Origin: Chersky-806 sp036502405
Lineage (GTDB): Bacteria > Actinomycetota > Acidimicrobiia > IMCC26256 > JAENVU01
Direction of reading: 5' to 3'
Assembly: GCA_036502405.1 (NCBI GenBank)
Contig: DASXYP010000076.1
Coordinates: forward strand, 1-21,600
DNA length: 21,600 nt
The notes beneath the pieces are model-generated. The model saw only the letters and a program-made list of their open reading frames with translations, did no database searches and had not been told where the DNA came from. The translations under genes were made by a program, and so were the position numbers. This document shows, one piece after another, positions 8,439-15,702 of this stretch (positions are counted from its first letter, which is position 1; each line of letters starts with the position of its first letter).

Positions 8439-9880
8439 GCCTGCTCGTCATCGACGTCGGGACGTCATCGGTGCGCGCCGCGATCATGGAGGCGGACGCG
8501 TCGCTGCACGACGAGCAGCTGCGCCCGTTCCTCCCGAGCTCGCCCGAGCCCGGCACCGTCGAGTTCGACGCCCGCGCACTGGCGGACACGGTGCTCGACG
8601 TCGCAACCGCCGCGCTGGTCGCGCACGACGGTCCGGTCGACGCGATCGGGATCACCAACCAGCGGGCGTCGACCGTCGTCTGGGACCGCGCCACGAGCGA
8701 GCCCGTCGGGCCCGCGATCGGATGGCAGGACCTCCGCACGATCGGGATGTGCCTCGAGCAGCAGGCCCACGGCTTCCGGTTCGCGCCGAACGTCTCCGCG
8801 ACGAAGATCGCCTACCTCCTCGACACCTACGACCCGGACCGGTCGCGGGACCTGTGCTTCGGCACCGTCGACTCCTGGGTCACGTGGATCCTGACCGAGG
8901 GCGCGCAGCACGTCGTCGACGCGACGAACGCTGCGATCACCGGCGTGCTGCGGGGTGACGGCTCGGGGTGGTCGCCCGCGCCGCTCGAGTCGCTCCGCAT
9001 CCCCGCCGCGATGCTCCCGTCGGTCGTGGACTCCAGCGGGATCGTCGGCCCGGCGACCGCGCTGCCGGGCGCGCCGCCGATCGCGGCACTCGTGGGTGAC
9101 CAGCAGGCGTCGCTGCTCGGCCAGGCCTGCGTGCGCCCGGGGCCGGCAAAGATCACGTTCGGCACCGGTGGGATGCTCGACATGGTCCTCGGCCCGGACC
9201 GTCCCGCGTTCGAGACCCGGGGCGACGGCGGCACGTTCCCGATCATCACGTGGCGGCTCGGCGGCACCGACACCTGGGGGCTCGAGGGGATCATGCTCGC
9301 GGCCGGCACCAACGTGGAGTGGCTGCGCGACGACCTCGGCATCCTCGAGACCGCGGAGGAGAGCGACGCGGTCGCGCAGCAGTGCGCCGACGCGGGCGGA
9401 GTGGTCTTCGTCCCCGCGATGCTCGGGCTCGGCACCCCGCAGTGGGACTTCGGCGCCCGCGGCACCGTGCTCGGGCTCACCCGGGGAACGGGGCGGCCCG
9501 AGCTGGTACGTGCGGTGCTGGAGGGCGTCGCGCAGCGGGGCGCCGACCTGGTCGAGGCGGCCGAGACCGACGGCGGCCGCACGATCGAGGTGCTGCGCGT
9601 CGACGGGGGGATGTCGAGGAACGCCACGTTCGTGCAGGCGCTGGCCGACGCGGCCCAGAAGCCGGTCGAGGTGTCGCCGGTGAAGGAGGCGACGACCCTC
9701 GGTGCGGGCTTCCTCGCCGGTCTGGCCGTGGGCACCTGGCCCGACCTCGACGCGCTCGGCGGGACCTGGAAGCCCCGGTCCCGCTGCGAGCCGAAGGCCG
9801 TCCTCGACCGGGACCGCTGGCGCGACGCGGTCGACCGGGCCCGGGCCTGGATCCCCGAGCTCTCGACCGTCGACTTCTAG
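8435..9880 (+). CDS. Glycerol kinase-like FGGY-family kinase
   Basis: 481 aa from ATG 8435. A GTG at 8393 would add 14 residues not seen in the family. The whole length aligns with GlpK: N-terminal LVIDVGTSSVRA (4-15), IGITNQR (71-77), WQDLRT (97-102), LVGDQQASLLGQ with FGTGG downstream (~223-250), GLGTPQWDFGARGTVLGLTRG (~340-360), LRVDGG (~387-392) and LGAGFLAGLAVG (~425-436). Two residues that contact glycerol in E. coli GlpK appear changed: the Glu of the NQRE motif is Ala (A78), and the Tyr of the DPYFSGTK motif is Asn (APNVSATK). The equivalents of R83 and D245 are kept. The first motif reads DVGTSS where GlpK has DQGTTS. Operon context favours glycerol or a derivative as substrate, but another polyol is possible. 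Confidence 0.85.
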   Translation: MSLLVIDVGTSSVRAAIMEADASLHDEQLRPFLPSSPEPGTVEFDARALADTVLDVATAALVAHDGPVDAIGITNQRASTVVWDRATSEPVGPAIGWQDLRTIGMCLEQQAHGFRFAPNVSATKIAYLLDTYDPDRSRDLCFGTVDSWVTWILTEGAQHVVDATNAAITGVLRGDGSGWSPAPLESLRIPAAMLPSVVDSSGIVGPATALPGAPPIAALVGDQQASLLGQACVRPGPAKITFGTGGMLDMVLGPDRPAFETRGDGGTFPIITWRLGGTDTWGLEGIMLAAGTNVEWLRDDLGILETAEESDAVAQQCADAGGVVFVPAMLGLGTPQWDFGARGTVLGLTRGTGRPELVRAVLEGVAQRGADLVEAAETDGGRTIEVLRVDGGMSRNATFVQALADAAQKPVEVSPVKEATTLGAGFLAGLAVGTWPDLDALGGTWKPRSRCEPKAVLDRDRWRDAVDRARAWIPELSTVDF

Positions 9881-9884
9881 CTTC

Positions 9885-10021
9885 CTCCCGAAGATCCCCG
9901 CCGGCCGACCACCAGACCGCGACCAACCGGCGGCCGGCAGCGGCCCTCCCGAAGATCTCCACCGGCCGACCGCCAGACCGCGAACAACCGGCGGCCGGCA
10001 GCGGCCCTTCCGAAGATCCCC
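9885..10021. repeat. Tandem array of 61-bp GC-rich units
   Basis: Units start at 9885, 9946 and 10007 (CTCCCG, CTCCCG, CTTCCG): two full copies, about 90% alike by eye, and the first 15 bp of a third. Each has GATCTCC or GATCCCC near its start (9893, 9954, 10015) and an inverted pair built on CCGGCCG and CGGCCGG. Begins 4 bp after the kinase stop. By unit size and shared words it appears related to the arrays at 1-180 and 275-451. Confidence 0.85.
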
Positions 10022-10034
10022 ACAGCTCCTCCCC

Positions 10035-10079
10035 CGTTTGTCCGATTCCCGGTCGTCGTGAGCGGGTGACGGACAAACG
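10035..10079. terminator. Large inverted repeat CGTTTGTCCG / CGGACAAACG
   Basis: Perfect 10-bp arms at 10035-10044 and 10070-10079 enclose 25 nt that contain a second pair, CCCG (10048-10051) and CGGG (10063-10066). It could terminate the glp operon in either orientation, or be an operator for the membrane-protein gene, whose -10 box is 40 bp downstream. Its A/T-rich outer arms differ from the GC-rich repeats beside it. Confidence 0.5.
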
Positions 10080-10098
10080 AACGGCATCCGCGGCGAGT

Positions 10099-10125
10099 TT
10101 GCGATCCGGTCGCCGTCGGTACGTT
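10099..10125 (+). promoter_or_regulatory. Candidate promoter TTGCGA-N15-TACGTT
   Basis: -10-like TACGTT (10120-10125) stands 9 nt before the ATG at 10135. TTGCGA (10099-10104) is a weak -35 candidate with a short 15-bp spacer. Would give a leaderless or nearly leaderless transcript. Confidence 0.4.
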
Positions 10126-10134
10126 CGCCCCAGG

Positions 10135-11721
10135 ATGCCTACCCGTCGGTCGAGCGCGTGGCGGATCGAGATCTATGCCGTGCTCGGCCTCATCGCGCTG
10201 CTCGGCATCCTGGCCATGCCGCTGCCGTTCACCGGGGATCAGGCGCTGTTCGCGTCGGGCGCCCGGCAGCTCGCGCACGGCGACGTGCTCTACCGCGACT
10301 TCTGGGACGTCAAGCAGCCCGGGATCTACTTGTTCTACCTGGTCGGCGGGCAGGTCTTCGGCTACAGCGAGATCGCGGTCCACGGCTTCGAGCTCGGCTA
10401 CCAGCTGGTGTTCGCGACCGTCCTCATCGTCACCCTGCGCCGCACGTTCCGACACCGTTGGATCGGGCCGCTCGTCGCGCTGTTCGTCGTCGGCACGTAC
10501 TACGCGACGATCGAGCCGGTGGTGCTGGGCCAGGTCGAGAGCCTGATCGGGCTCCCGCTGTACCTGACGGTCTGGTGCTCGTTGCGCGCGCTCGGCGGTG
10601 TGCAGCGCGGTGCGATCGACGCGGCGGCGACCGGCCAGCGGCGCAAGCGAAACCGGTACCGCATGCTCTGGCTGTTCGCCTCGGGACTCGCCGGCGGCGC
10701 GGTCGTCGTGCTCAAGCTCGTGATCGCGCCGATCGTCGTGGGCGTCTGGCTGCTCACCGCCTGGGAGCTGCTGCGGGCCACGCGCGGGCGACGGATCCGG
10801 TCGTTCGCTTCGGGGACGGTCGCGGTCGCGGCCGGGTTCGCGATCCCGGTCGCGGTCGTGGTCGCCTACCTCGCGGTGCACGGGCAGCTCGGCACCGCGC
10901 GGTGGACGTACTTCTCGGTCACGCCCCAGACGACGGGGATCGCCGGCCGCCCGCTCTCCCGGCTGATCGACGGGAGCATCACCACCGGCGTCCGCTGGGC
11001 GGTGCCGATCGCGCTGGCCCTGGTCGGGCTGAGCGCCGCGGCGCGGAAGGGCTGGGACCGCCTGGAGCTGCGGCTCGTGGTGTGGCTGATCCTCGGCGTG
11101 CCCGTGTTCCTCGTGCAGCACTGGTGGATCTACACGTTCGTGATGTTCCTCCCGCCGGTCGGCATCTTCGCCGGCTACGGGCTGGACGTGATCGTGAGCT
11201 CGTGGAGCACGCTGCGGCGACCGGTGCACGCGCTGGCGATCGCCGCGGTGGTCGTGCTGCTCGTACCGGCGGCGGTGCGCTTCGCGCACAACGGGCGCGA
11301 CGTCGCGAGGCACGACTTCGCGTTGAGCAGCAGCGGCCGCGACGCGCTTCACCGTGAGCTCGAGCCCAACTACACGCACGCGACGGAGTCCGCCGCATGG
11401 TTGCGCCGCACCGACCAGCAGGACCGGGGCGTCTACGTCCTCGGGAACCCGCTCGACCTGTACCTCGCGGACCGGAGGCAGGCCGTCGCGGTCAGCGGTT
11501 GGTCGCCGCAGCAGTTCCCCCAGTCGGTGTGGGCACGCCTGCGCGGGGAGCTCGTCGCGGCCCGGCCCGACGACCTCGTGGTGGACGTGACCATCGACTC
11601 GATCATGCGGGCGCGCTCCCCCGAGACCCTGAAGCTGATCGGCGAGCGCTACGTCCGGGTCGGCGGCGCGGGACCCGACGGGTGGTACCAGCTCCGCCCC
11701 GGGCTCCCGGTCACCGGCTGA
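10135..11721 (+). CDS. Polytopic membrane protein, GT-C (GT39-like) glycosyltransferase type
   Basis: 528 aa. The open frame runs much further upstream through the kinase gene and repeats, but the ATG at 10135 is the first start that gives a membrane-protein N-terminus and it follows a -10 box. Hydrophobic segments include ~10-32, ~61-80, ~85-103, ~109-128, ~180-205, ~223-245, ~280-300, ~312-330, ~333-350 and ~360-380. The first outer loop has GDQALFASGARQLAHGDVLY followed by RDFWDVKQPGIYLFY, the Asp-containing loop and aromatic/Pro motif typical of GT-C enzymes that use polyprenyl-phosphate sugars. The ~150-residue C-terminus is soluble, probably extracytoplasmic. Donor and acceptor are unknown. 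No glycan cluster is adjacent. Confidence 0.75.
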   Translation: MPTRRSSAWRIEIYAVLGLIALLGILAMPLPFTGDQALFASGARQLAHGDVLYRDFWDVKQPGIYLFYLVGGQVFGYSEIAVHGFELGYQLVFATVLIVTLRRTFRHRWIGPLVALFVVGTYYATIEPVVLGQVESLIGLPLYLTVWCSLRALGGVQRGAIDAAATGQRRKRNRYRMLWLFASGLAGGAVVVLKLVIAPIVVGVWLLTAWELLRATRGRRIRSFASGTVAVAAGFAIPVAVVVAYLAVHGQLGTARWTYFSVTPQTTGIAGRPLSRLIDGSITTGVRWAVPIALALVGLSAAARKGWDRLELRLVVWLILGVPVFLVQHWWIYTFVMFLPPVGIFAGYGLDVIVSSWSTLRRPVHALAIAAVVVLLVPAAVRFAHNGRDVARHDFALSSSGRDALHRELEPNYTHATESAAWLRRTDQQDRGVYVLGNPLDLYLADRRQAVAVSGWSPQQFPQSVWARLRGELVAARPDDLVVDVTIDSIMRARSPETLKLIGERYVRVGGAGPDGWYQLRPGLPVTG

Positions 11722-11731
11722 ACCCTCGCGT

Positions 11732-11754
11732 TTCGTTGGCTTCGTTGGTACGAT
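11732..11754 (+). promoter_or_regulatory. Promoter with TACGAT -10 and a TTCGTTGG direct repeat
   Basis: TACGAT (11749-11754) follows two direct copies of TTCGTTGG (11732-11739 and 11741-11748, 9-bp period) in a locally T-rich patch. The leader to the ATG at 11792 is about 30 nt, so this promoter, unlike the others here, is leadered. The direct repeat overlaps the -35 region and could be an activator or repressor site. Confidence 0.4.
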
Positions 11755-11791
11755 TTTGGGCGCCCCCAGAAGCTCGGGAACGGACGAGCCC

Positions 11792-13081
11792 ATGACGATC
11801 GCGGATCTGGTCACCGGAGTCTTCGGCGAAGACCTCCCCATCGGCCTCGAGGCCTACGACGGCAGCCGCGCCGGGCCCGCGGACCCACCCGCGACGCTCG
11901 TGGTGAAGTCGCCCGACGCGGTGCGGAGACTGCTCACCGCGCCGGGCGATCTCGGCTTCGGTCGTGCGTACGTGGCCGGCGACCTCGACATCGAGGGCGA
12001 CCTCTTCGCCGCGCTCGAGCTGCGCAGCCACTTCGCGGGCTTCCACTTCGACCGTGAGCAGTGGATGAACGCGATCCGGCTCGCGACCGCGGGCGGCGTC
12101 CTGCACCGGCCGCCGATCCCGAAGGAGGAGGTGCACCTGCGCGGGCGCCGGCACAGCCAGGCGCGGGATGCCGCGGCGATCGCGCACCACTACGACGTGT
12201 CGAACGACTTCTACCGGATCGTCCTCGGGCCGTCGATGACGTACTCGTGCGGCGTGTGGTCGTCGCCCGACGTCGGGCTCGAGGCCGCGCAGGCCGCCAA
12301 GTACGAGCTGATCAGCCAGAAGCTCGATCTGAAGCCGGGCATGCGGCTGCTCGACGTCGGCTGCGGCTGGGGTGGCATGGTCATGCACGCGGCCCAACAC
12401 CACGGGGTGCGCGCGGTGGGCGTGACGGTGTCGCGCCGCCAGGCCGACCTCGCGGCGAAGCGGGTCGCGGAGGCCGGGCTCAGCGACCGGGTCGAGATCC
12501 GGCTCCAGGACTACCGCGACATCCACGACGGCCCGTTCGACGCGATCAGCTCGATCGGGATGTTCGAGCACGTCGGCCTCTCCCAGCTCGAGACCTACTT
12601 CGACCAGCTGTACGCGCTGCTGCTCCCGGAGGGGCGGTTGCTGAACCACGCGATCTCCCGTCCCGCCGCGCCGAAGGGAAAGACGCGGTCGCGGTTCAAG
12701 AAGCTCTCGTTCATCGACCGCTACGTGTTCCCCGATGGGGAGCTCCACGAGGTCGGGTCGGTGGTGAGCGCGATCCAGCGGCGCGGCTTCGAGGCACGTC
12801 ACGTGGAGAGCCTGCGCGAGCACTACGCGCTGACGTTGCGGGCCTGGGTGAAGAACCTCGAAGCGGACTGGGACCGCGCCGTCGCGCTCGTCGGGATCGG
12901 ACGGGCGCGCGTGTGGCGCCTCTACATGGCCGCGTCCGCGGTCACGTTCGAGGAGGGCAGCAACCAGATCCACCAGGTCCTCGCAGTGAAGGCCAACGGC
13001 GGCAAGAGCGGGATGGCGCTGCGCCCCGTCTTCCACGAGTACCCGGTCCCCCGCCACGAGAACCCGGTCCAGCTCGTCTGA
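11792..13081 (+). CDS. Cyclopropane-fatty-acyl-phospholipid synthase family SAM methyltransferase
   Basis: 429 aa from ATG 11792; a TTG at 11756 is possible but lies next to the -10 box. Transfers a methylene or methyl group from SAM to the double bond of unsaturated acyl chains on phospholipids. N-terminal lipid-binding part with FGRAYVAGDLDIEGDLF (56-72). Then AHHYDVSNDFYRIVLGPSMT (131-150) and YSCGVW (151-156), the CFAS signature. SAM motif I is LLDVGCGWGG (186-195), and the FEHVG motif is at 258-262. C-terminal ~60 residues (GSNQIHQVLAVK) are family-typical. Product could be cyclopropane or 10-methyl branched lipid; no reductase partner for the latter is present. Ends at a convergent junction with the MarR gene. 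Confidence 0.92.
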   Translation: MTIADLVTGVFGEDLPIGLEAYDGSRAGPADPPATLVVKSPDAVRRLLTAPGDLGFGRAYVAGDLDIEGDLFAALELRSHFAGFHFDREQWMNAIRLATAGGVLHRPPIPKEEVHLRGRRHSQARDAAAIAHHYDVSNDFYRIVLGPSMTYSCGVWSSPDVGLEAAQAAKYELISQKLDLKPGMRLLDVGCGWGGMVMHAAQHHGVRAVGVTVSRRQADLAAKRVAEAGLSDRVEIRLQDYRDIHDGPFDAISSIGMFEHVGLSQLETYFDQLYALLLPEGRLLNHAISRPAAPKGKTRSRFKKLSFIDRYVFPDGELHEVGSVVSAIQRRGFEARHVESLREHYALTLRAWVKNLEADWDRAVALVGIGRARVWRLYMAASAVTFEEGSNQIHQVLAVKANGGKSGMALRPVFHEYPVPRHENPVQLV

Positions 13082-13106
13082 CGGCCGGCTGTCTCCCCAT
13101 ACCTCG

Positions 13107-13154
13107 TTTCGGCGTGAGTGCGCGTTGCTCTGGCGACGCGAACGCAGGCCGAAA
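13107..13154. terminator. Bidirectional hairpin at convergent junction
   Basis: Outer arms TTTCGGC (13107-13113) and GCCGAAA (13148-13154); inner arms GCGTTGC (13122-13128) and GCGACGC (13133-13139) with one G-T pair and a TCTG tetraloop. It occupies the 78-bp gap between the stop codons of the CFA synthase and the minus-strand regulator and is suited to stop transcription from both sides. Confidence 0.6.
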
Positions 13155-13159
13155 GGTGG

Positions 13160-13609
13160 TCAGTCGGCGGCGAGCTCCGCGTTCGCCCGCCGGGTGACGG
13201 TCTCGAGCACCCGGCGCGCGGTCTCGAGGTCGTCCGGGGCGATGTCGCCGTAGAGCCGCACCGCGATCCCGCTCGTCGCGGCGGTGAGCTCCTGCACCAG
13301 CGCGGCGCCGCTCGCGGTCAGCTCGACCTGCGCCGGCTCGCCGGGGGTGCGCGCGACCAGACCGGCGGCGACGAGCTGCTCCAGCGCGTCCGCGGCAGTG
13401 CCGTCGTCCACCTTGAGGCCGTCGGTGATCCGCTCGAAGGCGGCGGCCTCGGTGACGACGGGGCCGGCGGTCGCGATGAAGCTGGCCATCAGCCAGCTGG
13501 CGAACGGGACGCCGGTCTTCGCCAATGACGTCTCGAGCAGGGCGCGGGTCGCGTAGTGGGCCTGGCCGATGTGCTGGCCGGTCAGGATCGGGGGCTGGGT
13601 CTGGGTCAT
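13160..13609 (-). CDS. MarR-like winged-helix regulator (second of pair)
   Basis: 149 aa. Clear Shine-Dalgarno GAGGAG 6 nt before the ATG, formed in part by the TGA stop of the preceding regulator (10-bp gap), so the two are cotranscribed. Residues ~35-105 have the MarR outline: helix region, DDGTAADALEQLVAAGLVAR (68-87) as recognition helix plus helix, then a wing ending VELTASGAAL (95-104). The flanking helices would form the dimer interface. The wing is short and lacks the DxR motif of classical MarR proteins, so it may bind DNA weakly or act with the upstream MarR. The ligand is unknown. Confidence 0.75.
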   Translation of the reverse strand: MTQTQPPILTGQHIGQAHYATRALLETSLAKTGVPFASWLMASFIATAGPVVTEAAAFERITDGLKVDDGTAADALEQLVAAGLVARTPGEPAQVELTASGAALVQELTAATSGIAVRLYGDIAPDDLETARRVLETVTRRANAELAAD

Positions 13610-13619
13610 CGGTGGCTCC

Positions 13620-14078
13620 TCAGGGTTCCGGGTTCGGTACGGCGAGCAGGGTCTGGAGGGCGTCGGTCAGCGCGCGCGTCTGCTTGCCGCGACGACCGCC
13701 GAGTGGCGCCGTGAGCTGGTCGAGCAGCGCGCCCACGATGGTGATCGCCTCCAGCGCGACCTTGGCGCCGCGCTTCGTCGGCGCGAGCAGGACCGCGCGA
13801 GCGTCGGCCGGGTTCGCCACCCGCTCGACGAGGCCCGCCTGCTCGAGGGCGCGGACCACCTTCGAGACGTGCAGCGGCTCGAGGCCCGTGTGGTCGGCGA
13901 GCTCGCGCTGGCTCGGGTGCAGGCCGGCCTCGCTCATGCCCTGGAGCGACGCCAGCACGGAGTACTGCCCGTGCGTGAGTCCGAGTGGTGCGACCGCGCG
14001 ATCGACGGCGGCCCGCCACTTCATCGACAGCCGCCAGACCAGGAAGCCGGGAGTCGGTGCGCGCCCGGGGATCACCAT
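13620..14078 (-). CDS. MarR-family transcriptional regulator (first of pair)
   Basis: 152 aa from ATG 14078. Winged-helix domain ~36-105: LTHGQYSVLASLQ (34-46), SQRELADHTGLEPLHVSKVV (56-75, HTH), ALEQAGLVER (77-86), and wing NPADARAVLLAPTKRG (89-104), with DAR in place of the usual DRR. Flanking helices form the dimerisation domain. Several in-frame ATGs lie up to 40 nt upstream, inside the promoter/operator; 14078 is preferred because a -10 box lies 6 nt before it. The palindromic site over its own promoter suggests autorepression. Genes upstream in the same direction (phosphohistidine-domain operon) may also be targets. Confidence 0.88.
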   Translation of the reverse strand: MVIPGRAPTPGFLVWRLSMKWRAAVDRAVAPLGLTHGQYSVLASLQGMSEAGLHPSQRELADHTGLEPLHVSKVVRALEQAGLVERVANPADARAVLLAPTKRGAKVALEAITIVGALLDQLTAPLGGRRGKQTRALTDALQTLLAVPNPEP

Positions 14079-14084
14079 GCAAAT

Positions 14085-14113
14085 ACCATACATGGATACT
14101 ATCTCCATGTACA
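14085..14113 (-). promoter_or_regulatory. MarR promoter with overlapping palindromic operator
   Basis: Minus strand: -35 TGTACA (14113-14108, 4 of 6 matches to TTGACA), 17-bp spacer, -10 TATGGT (14090-14085), then 6 nt to the ATG. A perfect palindrome TACATGGA-N7-TCCATGTA (14089-14111) covers from within the -35 to the edge of the -10. Such a 23-bp dyad fits a MarR dimer, which would block RNA polymerase directly. The A/T content of this stretch is far above the surrounding DNA. Confidence 0.65.
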
Positions 14114-14137
14114 GCATCTTCGCTCGAGGGACGCGGG

Positions 14138-14578
14138 TCAGCCCGGAGGGCGCTCCGACTCGGTGAAGGTGCCGGTGCCGTCGAACGGGATGCGGTCGCG
14201 ACCGACGAGCAGCTCGCCGTGCACGAGGTCGGGCGTCTCCCACTCGAGGTCGAGGCCGACCGCAATCCGCTCGCCGACGTCGCTTCGGGCCGCGTCCTCC
14301 TCGTCCTCGTAGCGGAGGCCGAACGCCTCGAGCCCGAAGCCCCAGTGCTCGCCGGCCGTCTCGCACACCAGCTCGGCCCACAGCCCGTCGGCGCGGATCT
14401 CGAGCAGGCGTCCCTTGGGCGGGTGCACGTCGGCGTCGCGCACGACGATCACGCCGTCGCCGAGCTCGGGGCCGGAGAGGTGCAGCTCGTAGCGGGCTTG
14501 CCCGGTCGGCGGCAGCTCGAGCTCGACCGAGCCGCGGGTGCCGTCGTCCCCCGAGAACTCCAGCCGCCAGACGGTCAC
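14138..14578 (-). CDS. Uncharacterised 146-aa protein
   Basis: The GTG start overlaps the stop of the preceding 374-aa gene (GTGA), so the two are translationally coupled. Acidic, soluble, apparently beta-rich: alternating strands such as VWRLEFS, GSVELEL, ARYELHLSG, GLWAELVCET and AVGLDLEWE. LLEIRADGLWAEL (58-70) and the central EHWGFGLEAFGLRYEDEEDA (77-96) are distinctive, but I do not recognise the family. No signal peptide, membrane helix or metal motif. Context suggests a partner of the 374-aa protein and the phosphohistidine-domain protein. Confidence 0.7.
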   Translation of the reverse strand: MTVWRLEFSGDDGTRGSVELELPPTGQARYELHLSGPELGDGVIVVRDADVHPPKGRLLEIRADGLWAELVCETAGEHWGFGLEAFGLRYEDEEDAARSDVGERIAVGLDLEWETPDLVHGELLVGRDRIPFDGTGTFTESERPPG

Positions 14579-15699
14579 GGCAGCGGTGTGTAGTACGGCA
14601 CGTCGGGGTCGGGCATCGTGTCGTCGGGCAGCTTGTCGATCATCGACAGCGCTTCGTAGAGGTCGAGGCTGTCGCGCGGCACGGTCCAGTCCAAGTCATC
14701 GTCGATCCCTGCGACGCGAGCGAACGGGCGGAGGAACGTGAAGTACACGTACGCGCCCGCGTCGATCTTCTCCTGGCGGCTCATGCCGGCGATCAGGCGG
14801 TAGAGGTCCTTCTGCGCGCCCTTCACCTTCTCGCGGATGTCGTCGAGCGCGGCCATCGGCACCGGGGTGAGCGTGCCGCCAGTCGAGTCGAAGACGCCCG
14901 CGGCCACGACGTGGTTGAGGTAGTCGACGGGATCGGTGACCGTCGTGCCCCAGTCGTTCACCTTCACGTCCACCCCGTCGAGCACGAACGTGAGGGTGAG
15001 GTTGTCGTGCGGGAGGTCCGCGCCGATAACGGTGCTCCACGGGAAGTGCGACACGGCCATCTCGTTGAAGTCGCGCACGAGCAGCAGCCGGCCGTCGGGC
15101 AACGGGTACGGGCCGGTGTCCTGGTAGCCGGCGCGGGTGTCGAAGTAGAGGAGGAAGAGGTACGACGTGAGCGCGGCGTTGAGCTTCGAGAGCGAGGCGC
15201 GGGTCGCGTCGTCGGCGATCGGCGTGGTCCCCGCGACGAGCTCGTCGATCACGTCGGGCGAGTAGCGCGGCACCGTGAAGCTCGCGTCCCACGCCTGGAG
15301 GTGACCGTCACCGCGGAACGCGGCCGCGGCAGGCTCCCAGAAGCCGAAGATCGCGTCGAGCGTGGCGAGGTCGGTGACCGGGTCGATCATCCCGAACGGG
15401 GCGAGGATCTGCCGGCCGACGAGCGCGATGTTCGCGATCGACCAGAGGTGCACCGCGTCGACCTGGTTGCCCGGCCGCTTCGCCGCCGCGCCGATCTCGT
15501 CCGGTGCCATCGCTGCGGCGATCTGCGCCATCAGCTCCGGGTAGCGCCGGTAGCACTCGATGCCGGAGATCAGGATGTAGGCGGTGACGGGGATGAGCGC
15601 CGACTCGAGCGCGGTGCGCTCCGCCGTCATCTTTCCCGCGATGTCACCGTGGTAGAGCAGCGTCCGGTTGACCGCGTCGCGATTCGGCGCGGCGGGCAC
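14575..15699 (-). CDS. Uncharacterised 374-aa protein, phosphohistidine-domain operon
   Basis: GTG start 3 nt after the stop of the PEP-utiliser-domain gene; ends in a 4-bp overlap with the 146-aa gene. Cytoplasmic by appearance: no signal peptide. One moderately hydrophobic stretch (ESALIPVTAYILISGIE, ~32-48) is better read as a buried helix than a membrane anchor. The N-terminal half is helical and Ala-rich. The middle has LYFDTRAGYQDTGPYPLPDG (~186-205) and DFNEMAVSHFPWS (~212-224), which look like conserved-core sequence. The C-terminal part is GVDVKVNDWGTTVTDPVDYLNHVV followed by helices. I cannot assign a family, and no ATP-grasp or PEP-binding motif is visible. It may be the acceptor or scaffold for the neighbouring domain. 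Confidence 0.75.
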   Translation of the reverse strand: MPAAPNRDAVNRTLLYHGDIAGKMTAERTALESALIPVTAYILISGIECYRRYPELMAQIAAAMAPDEIGAAAKRPGNQVDAVHLWSIANIALVGRQILAPFGMIDPVTDLATLDAIFGFWEPAAAAFRGDGHLQAWDASFTVPRYSPDVIDELVAGTTPIADDATRASLSKLNAALTSYLFLLYFDTRAGYQDTGPYPLPDGRLLLVRDFNEMAVSHFPWSTVIGADLPHDNLTLTFVLDGVDVKVNDWGTTVTDPVDYLNHVVAAGVFDSTGGTLTPVPMAALDDIREKVKGAQKDLYRLIAGMSRQEKIDAGAYVYFTFLRPFARVAGIDDDLDWTVPRDSLDLYEALSMIDKLPDDTMPDPDVPYYTPLP

Positions 15700-15702
15700 C
15701 GG

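Noticed and set aside
9250..10134. N-terminal extension of the GT-C membrane protein
   Set aside because: The open frame runs through the kinase gene and the 61-bp repeats with low-complexity Arg-rich translation. A promoter and a membrane-type N-terminus mark ATG 10135.
14079..14381. Longer MarR protein starting at 14381 or at ATGs around 14090-14118
   Set aside because: The extension overlaps the 146-aa gene or reads through the promoter palindrome, and its translation is Arg-rich or repetitive. The box at 14085-14090 favours ATG 14078.
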